Shown here: piece by piece, positions 1 through 7,983 of the stretch
Numbering within the stretch: position 1 is the stretch's first letter
Layout of the letters: the number at the start of each line of letters is the position of its first letter
NCBI RefSeq assembly: GCF_020889705.1
Contig: NZ_JACMYP010000053.1
Coordinates: 1 to 38,639, forward strand
Length of the DNA stretch: 38,639 nucleotides
Source of the DNA: Bradyrhizobium altum
Lineage (GTDB): Bacteria > Pseudomonadota > Alphaproteobacteria > Rhizobiales > Xanthobacteraceae
Direction: 5' to 3'
The notes under the pieces: generated by a model
The model's input: only the letters and a program-made list of their open reading frames with translations
Told to the model about the DNA's origin: nothing
Database searches by the model: none
Made by a program: the position numbers and the translations under genes

Positions 1-1
1 C

Positions 2-2092
2 GGTCCGGGGCCCGACGATCGCCGCGGCCGCGACGAGTTCGTCTCGGTCAGCTGGGAGAAGGCGCTCGATCTGCTCGGCGGCGAATTGACGCGGATCCGC
101 GACACGATCGGCCCCGGCGCGGTGTTCGGCGGCTCCTATGGCTGGTCGAGCGCGGGCCGCTTCCATCACGCGCAGAGCCAGGTGCATCGCTTCCTCAACG
201 TCGCACTCGGCGGCTATGTGCGGTCGGTGAACAGCTATTCCTCGGGCGCGTCCTCGGTGCTGCTTCCGCAGATCCTCACAGGCTACGAGGACATCACCAA
301 GCGCAACGTCACCTGGGAGCAGATCGCTGCCGAGACCGACATCGTGCTGGCGTTCGGCGGCATGGCGCTGAAGAACTCGATGGTGGCGGGCGGCTCGATC
401 AGCAAGCATGTCGAGCGCGGCGCCATGGCGGCGGCACAGCGGCGCGGCTGCAAGTTCATCCTGGTCAGTCCGCTGCGCGACGATCTGCCCGTCGAGGCCG
501 GCGCCGAATGGCTGACGGCATTGCCCGGCACCGACACCGCGCTGATGCTCGGCATCGTCCACACCCTGGTCAGCGAAGGCCTGCACGATCAGGCCTTCCT
601 CGATCGCTACACCGAGGGCTGGCCGGTGTTTTTGCGCTATCTCGTCGGCGAGAGCGATCGTGTGCCCAAAAGCGCCGAATGGGCCGCAGCGATCTGCGGC
701 ATCGACGCCGGCACCATCAAGGCACTCGCGCGCCGGCTTGCCGGGCGGCGGGCGCTGATCACCGTCTCGCATTCGTTGCAGCGCGCCGAGCATGGCGAGC
801 AGCCGGTGTGGATGGGCATGGTGCTGGCGGCAGCGCTCGGCCAGATCGGGCTGCCCGGCGGCGGCTATGCCTATTCGCTCGGTGCGATCGGCTATTACGG
901 CCGGCGCGTCAACGACGTGACGGGACCGACGCTCGGGCAGGGCCGCAACGGCGTCGCCGACTTCATTCCGGTGGCGCGCATCGCCGATATGCTGCTCAAT
1001 CCCGGCACGACCTATCGCTACAATGGCGAGACGCGCACCTATCCGGATATCCGCCTCGTCTATTGGGCCGGCGGCAATCCGTTCCACCATCACCAGGACC
1101 TCAACCGGCTGCGCAAGGCCTTTGCGCGGCTCGATACGCTTGTCGTGCACGAGCTGGCCTGGACCGCCACGGCGCGTCACGCCGACATCGTGCTGCCCGC
1201 GACGATGACGCTGGAGCGCGAAGACATCGGCTATTCCAGCAACGATCCCTTGATGGTCGCCATGCACCGGATCGCCGAGCCGTTCGGCCTCGCGCGCGAC
1301 GACTACGAGATATTCGCCGATCTCGCCGACCGGTTAGGGGCCCGCGAGCCATTCACCGAAGGACGCACGTCGCGGCAATGGCTGGCGCATCTCTACGAGC
1401 CGACCCGCAAGGCGCTCGCCGCGCGCGGGCTCGAAGCGCCGAGCTTCGAGGAGTTCTGGGTGCGCGGCAGCCTGGTCGTGCCGCAGCATCTCGACGACGG
1501 CGGCTCGCTGCGCCGCTTCCGCGAGGACCCGGTGGCGCGGCCGTTGCCGACACGAAGCGGCCGCATCGAGATCTTCTCGCAGAAGATCGCGGATCACGGT
1601 GACGCGGATTGTCCGGGCCATCCGGTCTGGCTCGAAAAGACCGACACGCCGACACCAGGCGCGCCGTGCTTCCTCGTCGCCAACCAGCCGGTGACGCGGC
1701 TGCACAGCCAGCTCGACTTCGGCGGCCACTCGCAAGAGGCCAAGCATCGTGGCCGTGAGGTCGCGCGCATGAATCCACGCGACGCCAAGCCGCGCGGTAT
1801 CGCCGATGGCGACATCATCCGCATCTTCAACGCGCGCGGCGCCTGCCTTGCCGCGGTGCATGTCACCGACGGCATCGCGGCCGGCGTGGTTCAGCTGCCG
1901 ACCGGCGCCTGGTACGACCCGATGGATCCCGAGGAGGAGGCGCCGCTCTGCGTCCACGGCAATCCGAACGTGCTGACCCGTGACATCGGCACGTCATCGT
2001 TCGCGCAGGGCTGCACCGGCCAGCTCACGACCGTCGAGGTGGAGCGTTTCAACGGCAATCTGCCGCCGATCCGGGCGTTCGATCCGGCGTAG
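2..2092 (+). CDS. Molybdopterin-dependent oxidoreductase, BisC/TorA/DMSO reductase type (5' partial)
   Basis: The reading frame is open from the first bases of the window, so the gene starts upstream and about 696 C-terminal residues are visible. The product resembles the biotin sulfoxide / TMAO / DMSO reductase family, which reduces S- or N-oxides at a bis-MGD molybdenum centre. Near nt 230-250 the motif Y-S-S-G-A-S sits where the family carries its serine Mo ligand. Downstream come the W-A-G-G-N-P-F-H-H-H block and the ADIVLPATMTLER segment, both typical of MGD-binding regions, and a C-terminal dinucleotide-binding barrel (NPRDAKPRGIADGD). No Fe-S cluster motif is visible, as expected for this subfamily. 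Whether a Tat signal exists cannot be seen. The substrate is not determined. Confidence 0.9.
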   Translation, partial: GPGPDDRRGRDEFVSVSWEKALDLLGGELTRIRDTIGPGAVFGGSYGWSSAGRFHHAQSQVHRFLNVALGGYVRSVNSYSSGASSVLLPQILTGYEDITKRNVTWEQIAAETDIVLAFGGMALKNSMVAGGSISKHVERGAMAAAQRRGCKFILVSPLRDDLPVEAGAEWLTALPGTDTALMLGIVHTLVSEGLHDQAFLDRYTEGWPVFLRYLVGESDRVPKSAEWAAAICGIDAGTIKALARRLAGRRALITVSHSLQRAEHGEQPVWMGMVLAAALGQIGLPGGGYAYSLGAIGYYGRRVNDVTGPTLGQGRNGVADFIPVARIADMLLNPGTTYRYNGETRTYPDIRLVYWAGGNPFHHHQDLNRLRKAFARLDTLVVHELAWTATARHADIVLPATMTLEREDIGYSSNDPLMVAMHRIAEPFGLARDDYEIFADLADRLGAREPFTEGRTSRQWLAHLYEPTRKALAARGLEAPSFEEFWVRGSLVVPQHLDDGGSLRRFREDPVARPLPTRSGRIEIFSQKIADHGDADCPGHPVWLEKTDTPTPGAPCFLVANQPVTRLHSQLDFGGHSQEAKHRGREVARMNPRDAKPRGIADGDIIRIFNARGACLAAVHVTDGIAAGVVQLPTGAWYDPMDPEEEAPLCVHGNPNVLTRDIGTSSFAQGCTGQLTTVEVERFNGNLPPIRAFDPA

Positions 2093-2182
2093 CGCATGAT
2101 CCGGACCCGGAGGGCCGCGTTAGCGCAAAGTGCGAAGCGGTTTTCCCTCGCGACAAACGCGTAGCGTTTGCGCGGAGATCAC
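2093..2182. repeat. Dispersed intergenic palindromic element (remnant)
   Basis: The spacer after the molybdoenzyme contains GCATGATCCGG, then GCGAAGCGGTTTTCC and a perfect 7-bp hairpin CAAACGC-GTA-GCGTTTG at 2154-2170. This combination resembles the short palindromic elements scattered between genes in Bradyrhizobium genomes; that match is from memory. There is no T-run after the hairpin, so it is not called an intrinsic terminator. Confidence 0.5.
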
Positions 2183-2269
2183 GAACAAATCATCGGTCGG
2201 CCGCTGGATGGCGCCGATCCGTTCGGCTACGGCATCACGAGATCGTCCCTGAGTTCTGGATTTGCTGAG

Positions 2270-3313
2270 ATGCACCTGAAAGCCCTGCTTCATCTTGCCG
2301 TCGCTGCGACCGTCGCGCTTGCTTCGTCCAGCGCATGGGCGCAATCGGCCGCCGAGCCGGCCTATGGGCCGGAATTGCAGGGCTTCGACTATCCCTATCC
2401 GGTCGAGCATTATCGCTTCAGCTCGCAGGGGCAGCAGCTCGACATGGCCTATCTCGATGTCAAGCCGGCGACGCCGAACGGCCAGACCGCGGTGCTGCTG
2501 CACGGCAAGAATTTCTGTGCCGCGACCTGGGACGGCACCATCAAGGCGCTCAGCGGCGCCGGCTATCGCGTGATCGCGATGGATCAGATCGGCTTCTGCA
2601 AATCCAGCAAACCGGAACGCTATCAGTTCACCTTCCAGCAGCTCGCCGGCAACAGCCGCGCGCTGCTGGCTTCGCTTGGGATCGAACACTCGATCATGGT
2701 CGGCCATTCGACCGGCGGCATGCTCGCGATGCGCTACGCGCTGATGTACCCGGACGCCACCGACCACCTGGTGCTGGTCGATCCGATCGGGCTGGAGGAC
2801 TGGAAGGCCAAGGGCGTGCCGTGGCTCAGCCTCGACGGCTGGATGCAGCGCGAGACCCGCGTCACCGCGGACAGCATCCGGGCCTATGAACGCGCCACCT
2901 ATTACGCCGACACCTGGGATCCGTCCTATGAGACATGGGTGCAGATGCTGGCCGGCATGTATCGCGGGGAGGGCCGTGCCGCCGTGGCGTCGAGCTCGGC
3001 GCGGCTCTACGACATGATCGCGACCCAGCCGGTGTTCTACGAATTCGAGCAGATCAAGCCGCCGACGCTGCTGTTTGTCGGCGACAAGGACACCACCGCG
3101 ATCGGCAAGGACACCGCGCCGCCCGAGATTCGCAAGATGCTCGGCAACTACCCGGTGCTCGGCAAGGAGGCCGCGAAGCGGATCCCGCATGCGCAGCTGA
3201 TCGAATTCCCCGACCTCGGCCATTCGCCGCAGATCCAGGCGCCGGCGCGCTTCCACGAGGCGCTGCTCGGCTGGCTGCAGCATCCCGAGACCGGCGCGAC
3301 GCTGGTCAAGTAG
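2270..3313 (+). CDS. Exported alpha/beta-fold hydrolase
   Basis: A 347-residue protein of the alpha/beta hydrolase superfamily. The ATG at 2270 is preferred because it starts directly on a signal peptide (MHLKALLHLAVAATVALASS, cleavage probably after A-W-A), while the longer open frame upstream runs through the repeat element. The nucleophile elbow is G-H-S-T-G-G (Ser147) and the C-terminal histidine is in L-G-H-S-P (His318); the acid is probably in F-V-G-D-K-D. It is thus a periplasmic serine hydrolase, perhaps a haloalkane-dehalogenase/epoxide-hydrolase-like esterase. The substrate is unknown. The PhzF gene follows 26 nt later on the same strand, so they may be co-transcribed. Confidence 0.85.
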   Translation: MHLKALLHLAVAATVALASSSAWAQSAAEPAYGPELQGFDYPYPVEHYRFSSQGQQLDMAYLDVKPATPNGQTAVLLHGKNFCAATWDGTIKALSGAGYRVIAMDQIGFCKSSKPERYQFTFQQLAGNSRALLASLGIEHSIMVGHSTGGMLAMRYALMYPDATDHLVLVDPIGLEDWKAKGVPWLSLDGWMQRETRVTADSIRAYERATYYADTWDPSYETWVQMLAGMYRGEGRAAVASSSARLYDMIATQPVFYEFEQIKPPTLLFVGDKDTTAIGKDTAPPEIRKMLGNYPVLGKEAAKRIPHAQLIEFPDLGHSPQIQAPARFHEALLGWLQHPETGATLVK

Positions 3314-3339
3314 CAACGGCGAGACAAGCGGACGGCATC

Positions 3340-4215
3340 ATGACGACAGCCGAAATGATCAGCGTGTTCACGGTGGACGGGCAGGGCGGCAATCCCTGTC
3401 CGATCGTGGTCGATGCAAGCGGCATGAGTGCATCCCAGATGCAGGACGTTGCCCGCCGCCATGGTCACGAGTCCGGCTTCGTGCTGCCGGCGCAGAGTGA
3501 CGATTTCGACGCCACGTTCCGCTTCTTCGTTCCGAACCACGAAATGGAGATGTGCGGCCACGCGACCATCGGTGCGCTCTGGCTGCTGGCGCGCCATGGA
3601 AAGCTGTCCGGCGACACGATCCGGATCTCGACGCGCAGCGGTCCCGTCACCGGCTTCATCAGCCGTGATCGCAACGGCGAGCCGGGTGTCCAGATCACCC
3701 AGCCGGCCGGCAAGACCGTTCCGCTCACCGATGTGCAACGCGACGATGTGCTGCGGGCGCTCGCGGTCAGGCCGGATGCGATCGGCCGGGCGACGCCCTG
3801 CAACGCCGTCACGTCGCGGATCAAGACGCTGATTCCGATGCGCTCGCCCGAAGCGCTGAATGCGCTTGATCCCGCGGCCGAGGCCGTCGAAGCGGTCTGC
3901 GGCCGGATCGGCTCGACCGGGCTCTATCCGTTCGCGGTGATCGACCGCGAGGCGCGTCTGTTCGAGGCGCGGCAATTCCCGCGCTCGTCCGGTTATCGCG
4001 AGGATGCCGCAACCGGCATTGCGGCCGCGGCGCTGGCGTTCGGCCTGCTCGACAACGGCCTGGTCGCGCCGAACGACGCGGAGATTCGAATCCTGCAGGG
4101 CCGGGCGATGGGGCGTCTGTCGGAGATCCGCGTCCGCATCGGCTTTGCCGGCGGCCGTCCCGTCGGTTGCCTGCTCGGCGGCAATGTCGTGTTGATGGCC
4201 GCGCCGTCACACTGA
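3340..4215 (+). CDS. PhzF family isomerase/epimerase
   Basis: A 291-residue PhzF-family protein with the diaminopimelate-epimerase-like fold. The N-terminal half has the H-E-S-G-F-V motif (Glu44, matching the catalytic Glu of PhzF) and M-C-G-H-A-T-I-G-A; the second half has E-D-A-A-T-G-I-A-A-A, the family's E-D-P-A-T-G-S-type motif. Members isomerise small metabolites such as dihydro-3-hydroxyanthranilate, but most, probably including this one, have no known substrate; no phenazine genes are nearby. The start is the ATG after a spacer of 26 nt from the hydrolase. It converges with the HxlR-type gene, with only 13 nt between stop codons. Confidence 0.85.
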   Translation: MTTAEMISVFTVDGQGGNPCPIVVDASGMSASQMQDVARRHGHESGFVLPAQSDDFDATFRFFVPNHEMEMCGHATIGALWLLARHGKLSGDTIRISTRSGPVTGFISRDRNGEPGVQITQPAGKTVPLTDVQRDDVLRALAVRPDAIGRATPCNAVTSRIKTLIPMRSPEALNALDPAAEAVEAVCGRIGSTGLYPFAVIDREARLFEARQFPRSSGYREDAATGIAAAALAFGLLDNGLVAPNDAEIRILQGRAMGRLSEIRVRIGFAGGRPVGCLLGGNVVLMAAPSH

Positions 4216-4228
4216 AATGAGCTGATCT

Positions 4229-4741
4229 TTAGGTCGATTCCGCGGCGCGCTTGGCGCGCTCCCGCGCGCTGGCGTGCACCGGCGACGATTTCCGAGCGCC
4301 GGGGCCCGGATGCACATGGACCGCCTTCGCGCTCAGCGGCTCGCCGCATTCCGAGCACACCATGACAGGGTCGAACATCTTCCCGCAGGTCTTGTGTTCG
4401 TGCAGCAACGGCCGGCCGCGGGCGTCGACCATGTGGACGTTGCCCCAGTGCACGATCGACATGATGATCGGATAGAGATCGAGACCCTTCTGCGTCAGGA
4501 TGTATTCGTAGCGCTTCGGCGCTTCCTGATAGGGAATCTTGCGCAGCACGCCGAAGCGCACCAGCTTCTTCAGCCGGTCTGCGAGCAGGTGCCGGGTGAT
4601 TCCGAGCGATGCCTGGAAGTCATCGAACCGTCGGATGCGCAGGAAACATTCGCGCAGGATCAACAGGCTCCAGCGGTCGCCGATCACAGCGACGGTGCGG
4701 GCCAGCGAGCACGGCTCCTCCTCGAGGGTATCCCATTTCAT
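4229..4741 (-). CDS. HxlR-family winged-helix transcriptional regulator
   Basis: A 170-residue regulator with an HxlR-type winged helix at about residues 11-95 (Cys11, then V-I-G-D-R-W-S-L-L-I-L-R). It is longer than the usual 110-130 residue HxlR protein: after the helix lies an extension with H114, H116, C119 and a C-x-x-C pair (C129/C132) that could form a zinc knuckle, and a basic alanine-rich tail. The ATG at 4741 is preferred over the frame's upstream start because it has GGAG about 8 nt before it and begins on the conserved domain. It is divergent from the catabolic operon; the palindromes between them are the probable operators, so it is likely an autoregulated local repressor. The inducer is unknown. 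Confidence 0.88.
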   Translation of the reverse strand: MKWDTLEEEPCSLARTVAVIGDRWSLLILRECFLRIRRFDDFQASLGITRHLLADRLKKLVRFGVLRKIPYQEAPKRYEYILTQKGLDLYPIIMSIVHWGNVHMVDARGRPLLHEHKTCGKMFDPVMVCSECGEPLSAKAVHVHPGPGARKSSPVHASARERAKRAAEST

Positions 4742-4778
4742 CGGCGTCTCCTGCGATCTGCGTCGGCATCGCACATAA

Positions 4779-4795
4779 AATTCTAAAACAGAACT
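4779..4795. promoter_or_regulatory. Operator O1, palindrome AATTCT-N5-AGAACT
   Basis: AATTCTAAAACAGAACT is a 17-bp inverted repeat with one imperfect pair. It differs from O2 (4866-4882) at only two positions and covers the -10 region of the regulator's own promoter. This is the expected geometry for a dimeric HxlR protein; binding itself is inferred. Confidence 0.65.
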
Positions 4796-4808
4796 GACGT
4801 CATTTCAA
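4780..4808 (-). promoter_or_regulatory. Sigma70-type promoter of the HxlR gene
   Basis: Read on the minus strand, TTGAAA (4808-4803) is followed after exactly 17 nt by TAGAAT (4785-4780), about 40 nt before the HxlR start. The -10 box lies inside the 4779-4795 palindrome, which suggests autorepression. Confidence 0.6.
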
Positions 4809-4860
4809 TAGGATGCCAACGTGGTGGCTGCCGTACGGTCATTGGATGACAAATATCATA

Positions 4861-4888
4861 TTGACAGTTCTAAAATAGAACTTATGGT
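4861..4888 (+). promoter_or_regulatory. Sigma70-type promoter of the catabolic operon
   Basis: A perfect TTGACA at 4861-4866 is followed after 16 nt by TATGGT at 4883-4888 (4 of 6 to TATAAT). Predicted transcription would start near 4895, leaving about 55 nt of leader before the ATG at 4950. The spacer is occupied by palindrome O2. Confidence 0.6.
4866..4882. promoter_or_regulatory. Operator O2, perfect palindrome AGTTCT-N5-AGAACT
   Basis: AGTTCTAAAATAGAACT has fully complementary 6-bp arms. It fills the spacer between the -35 and -10 boxes of the operon promoter, so a bound repressor would exclude RNA polymerase. Its centre is 87 bp from that of O1, which would also allow looping. Confidence 0.7.
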
Positions 4889-4949
4889 CCGGACCACGAT
4901 CAACCGGCGGCAACAGGCGATTGCCGCCCATCGAAGGGAAGGGCGTTCC

Positions 4950-5588
4950 ATGGCTGCTCCGCTCAAGGTCGAATTCCATTTCGATTTCGGAAGCCCGAAC
5001 GCCTATCTCGCCGAACTTGCGCTGCCCGGGATCGAGAAGCGCACCGGCGTCAAGTTCGACTATATCCCGGTGCTGCTCGGCGGCGTCTACAAGGCGACCG
5101 GCAACATGTCGCCCGGCGAGTCGCTGCGCGGGATCAAGAACAAGCCCGAATACAACGCGCTCGAGACGGAGCGCTTCCTGCGCCGTCACAACGTCACGAA
5201 GTTCACCATGAACCCGTTCTTTCCGGTGAATACGCTGGCGCTGATGCGCGGCGCGGTGGCCGCGCAGTTCGAGAGCGTGTTCGAGCCCTATTTCCGGGCT
5301 GCCTACAACCACATGTGGGTCGAACCCAAGAAGATGGACGACCCGCAGGTCTTCCGCGAGGCATTCCTGTCCTCGGGTATCGATATCGATCGTCTCATCG
5401 CCCGCGCCCAGCAGGATGACGTCAAGAAGAAGCTGATCGACAACACCAGCGATGCGGTCGCGCGCGGCTCGTTCGGATCGCCGACGTTCTATGTCGGCAA
5501 CGAGATCTTCTTCGGCAAGGACAAGGTGCGCGAAGTCGAGGAAGAGATCGTCGCGCAGCTGGCTGCGGGGCAGCGCAAGACCGCCTGA
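4950..5588 (+). CDS. 2-hydroxychromene-2-carboxylate isomerase-like (DsbA/GST-kappa family)
   Basis: A 212-residue thioredoxin-fold protein of the kappa-GST / 2-hydroxychromene-2-carboxylate isomerase family. The N-terminus shows F-D-F-G-S-P-N-A-Y-L, in which Ser15 is the glutathione-activating residue, and the C-terminal part has G-S-F-G-S-P-T-F-Y-V-G, the family's cis-Pro loop. Known members isomerise hydroxychromene-carboxylates to benzylidene pyruvates in naphthalene-type breakdown using glutathione. Here it is the first gene of an acyl-CoA operon, so an isomerisation or thiol-redox step on a ring-cleavage product is possible but unproven. The ATG at 4950 is chosen because the longer frame would begin upstream of the promoter and operator O2. 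Confidence 0.85.
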   Translation: MAAPLKVEFHFDFGSPNAYLAELALPGIEKRTGVKFDYIPVLLGGVYKATGNMSPGESLRGIKNKPEYNALETERFLRRHNVTKFTMNPFFPVNTLALMRGAVAAQFESVFEPYFRAAYNHMWVEPKKMDDPQVFREAFLSSGIDIDRLIARAQQDDVKKKLIDNTSDAVARGSFGSPTFYVGNEIFFGKDKVREVEEEIVAQLAAGQRKTA

Positions 5589-5637
5589 GCGGAAATTCCT
5601 CAACACAAGCCCGAAGGGCAGCGACAGGGAGGTTTGA

Positions 5638-7185
5638 GTGCAGGCGCCGATCCGGATTATCGAAGGAAGTGTGGAAGGCTTGCCGAACCGCCTCCACGAG
5701 GTGATCGATCACCACGTCGCGGCGACGCCGGATCATCCGGCGCTGATCGACGACAAGGGGCGGCTGACCTATCGCGAGCTCGATCGAACGGTCGGCCGCG
5801 TCGCCGAGGCACTGCAGGCGCTCGGCATCCGCGCCGGCGACCGCATGATGATCGTGAGCGAGAATTCGATTCCGCTGGCCTGCCTGCTGCTGGCGGCGAG
5901 CCGGCTCGATGTCTGGTCAATCGTGGTCAATCCACGGCTGTCGCCGCGCGAGCTGGATCAGATCAGGGATCACAGCGGCGCCCGCCGCGTGTTGCTGACT
6001 GCTGAAGTCTCGCAAGAGGCGGCCATCCATGCCGCGCGCTATGAGGCGGCCGTGCAGGATGTCGGCCCGCTCCGTGGCGTTGCCGTCACCGGCCTGAACT
6101 TAGCGACCACGGCCGAGCCGGTCGAGGCCGACGGCGCAAACCAGGTCGCGGTCCTGATCTACACGTCCGGCACCACCGGTACGCCGAAGGGCGTGATGCT
6201 GACCCATCGCAATCTCCTGTTCAGCGCCCGGGGCACCGCGGGCTTCCGCAAGATGGCGGCCGACGACGTGCAATATTGCGTGCTGCCGATCTCGCATATC
6301 GTCGGCATCTCGCTGCTGACCATGACCCTGATGGTCGGCGCCACCGTGCGCCTGGTTGCCAAATACGATCCAGCCGCGCTGGTCAGGGCGATGGCCGAGG
6401 AGGGCATCACGATCCTGAACGGCGTGCCCGCGACCTATCAGCGTCTGCTCGAATACCGACGCAATGCCGGCCTGCCGAAGCTCGATCGCGGCCGGTTGCG
6501 CGTGATCTCGGTGGCCGGCGCGCCGCTCGATCTCGATCTCAAATCCCGGGTCGAGCAGGAGCTCGGGCTGCCGCTGCTCAACGGCTATGGCATCACCGAA
6601 TGCTCGCCCGGCATCTCCGGCGTCCGACCCGATAACCCGCGAGCCGACCACGCGGTCGGCACCGTGATGCCTGGCCTCGAAGCAAAGCTGGTCAGCCGCG
6701 ACCTGAAGCCGGTTGCATCCGGCGAAGTCGGCGAGCTGCATGTTCGCGGCCCGAACGTGATGCGCGGCTATTACCGCGCGCCTGATCTGACCGCCAAGGC
6801 GATCGACCCCGACGGCTGGTTCAACACCGGCGATCTGGCGCGCTTCGAGAATGACGTCCTCTACATCGTCGGGCGCACCAAGGAGATGATCATCCGCTCC
6901 GGGTTCAACGTCTATCCGGCCGAGATCGAGGCGGTGCTGAGCACGCACGACGCCGTTGTGCAGTGCGCCGTGGTCGGCCGGCCGGTCGAGGGCAATGAGG
7001 AAATCATTGCGTTTGTGCAGCTGATCAAGGGTTCGGCGGCCACCGTGCAGGACCTGATGGCCCATATTGCCCCGCAACTCACCTCGTACAAGCGCCCATC
7101 CGAGATTATCCTGATGGACGCGCTGCCCGCGACATCGACGGGCAAGCTCCTGAAGCACAAGCTTGCGGAGTCGCTGCGCAGCTGA
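5638..7185 (+). CDS. AMP-binding acyl-CoA synthetase / CoA ligase
   Basis: A 515-residue ANL-superfamily adenylate-forming enzyme that should activate a carboxylic acid to its CoA thioester. Motifs run in the expected order: P-loop Y-T-S-G-T-T-G-T-P-K-G (about 175-186), Y-G-I-T-E-C (about 316-322), W-F-N-T-G-D (about 392-398), the hinge and S-G-F-N-V-Y-P-A-E-I-E, and T-S-T-G-K-L with the catalytic lysine near residue 503. The start is GTG, set by AGGGAGG 5 nt upstream. It stands 49 nt behind the isomerase and gives the operon its entry step. The acid it activates cannot be read from the sequence; medium/long-chain or aromatic acids are both possible. Confidence 0.92.
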   Translation: MQAPIRIIEGSVEGLPNRLHEVIDHHVAATPDHPALIDDKGRLTYRELDRTVGRVAEALQALGIRAGDRMMIVSENSIPLACLLLAASRLDVWSIVVNPRLSPRELDQIRDHSGARRVLLTAEVSQEAAIHAARYEAAVQDVGPLRGVAVTGLNLATTAEPVEADGANQVAVLIYTSGTTGTPKGVMLTHRNLLFSARGTAGFRKMAADDVQYCVLPISHIVGISLLTMTLMVGATVRLVAKYDPAALVRAMAEEGITILNGVPATYQRLLEYRRNAGLPKLDRGRLRVISVAGAPLDLDLKSRVEQELGLPLLNGYGITECSPGISGVRPDNPRADHAVGTVMPGLEAKLVSRDLKPVASGEVGELHVRGPNVMRGYYRAPDLTAKAIDPDGWFNTGDLARFENDVLYIVGRTKEMIIRSGFNVYPAEIEAVLSTHDAVVQCAVVGRPVEGNEEIIAFVQLIKGSAATVQDLMAHIAPQLTSYKRPSEIILMDALPATSTGKLLKHKLAESLRS

Positions 7186-7233
7186 GGCTGAGCCGCCGCA
7201 AGCCAGTTCACTCAAACAAGACCGGAGTACACC

Positions 7234-7971
7234 ATGCAGAAGAGAAACAAGACGGTCGCCGTCATTGGTGCCGGTGATTTCATCGGCGGCGAGATCGCCA
7301 AAAAGTTCGCCTCCGAAGGCTTCACGGTCTTCGCCGGTCGCCGCAACGGCGACAAGCTCGCGCCGCTGGTCAAGGAGATCGAGGCCGCCGGCGGCGAGAT
7401 CCATGCGCGCTCACTCGATGCGCGCAAGGAGGAGGAGATCATCTCCTTCCTCAACGACGCCGACAAGCATGCGCCGCTGGATGTCTGCATCTTCAACATC
7501 GGCGCCAACGTCAATTTCCCGATCCTGGAGACCACCGAGCGCGTGTTCCGCAAGGTCTGGGAGATGGCCTGCTACTCCGGCTTCCTCGCGGGGCGCGAGG
7601 CGGCGCGGCTGATGATGGCGCGTGGAGAGGGCAACATCTTCTTCACCGGCGCGACCGCGTCGTTGCGCGGCGGCAGCGGCTATGCCGCCTTTGCTAGTGC
7701 GAAGTTCGGCCTGCGCGCCGTGGCGCAGGCGATGGCGCGCGAGCTGGGACCGAAGAACATCCACGTCGCGCATCTGATCATCGATTCCGGCGTCGACACC
7801 GAATGGGTGCGGCAGCGCCGCATCGAGGCGCTCGGCCCGAACGCGCTCGACAATCCCGACCTTTTGATGCCGCCCGCTTCGGTCGCCACGTCCTACTGGC
7901 AGCTCTACCAGCAGCCGAAGAGCGCCTGGACCTTCGAGCTGGAAATCCGGCCCTTCGGCGAGAAGTGGTAG
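7234..7971 (+). CDS. Atypical SDR-fold protein lacking the catalytic Ser/Tyr (SDR_c10-like)
   Basis: A 245-residue Rossmann-fold protein of the short-chain dehydrogenase/reductase superfamily. The nucleotide motif is G-A-G-D-F-I-G-G (residues 12-19), not T-G-x-x-x-G-x-G. In the Y-x-x-x-K motif the tyrosine is Phe (F153-A-S-A-K157), and at the usual catalytic serine position (13 residues before) there is Ala140. The C-terminus ends in E-I-R-P-F-G-E-K-W, also found in the second SDR of this operon at 15461-16162. As I recall, the CDD subgroup SDR_c10 is defined by this Tyr-to-Phe change and incomplete glycine motif. Ordinary alcohol oxidation is therefore doubtful; a different chemistry or a binding role is possible. 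Confidence 0.85.
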   Translation: MQKRNKTVAVIGAGDFIGGEIAKKFASEGFTVFAGRRNGDKLAPLVKEIEAAGGEIHARSLDARKEEEIISFLNDADKHAPLDVCIFNIGANVNFPILETTERVFRKVWEMACYSGFLAGREAARLMMARGEGNIFFTGATASLRGGSGYAAFASAKFGLRAVAQAMARELGPKNIHVAHLIIDSGVDTEWVRQRRIEALGPNALDNPDLLMPPASVATSYWQLYQQPKSAWTFELEIRPFGEKW

Positions 7972-7983
7972 GGAGCATCACAG

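Noticed and set aside
4821..4949. Upstream extension of the isomerase-like gene to 4821
   Set aside because: It would place the start codon before the operon promoter and operator O2, and the added residues are not family-like.
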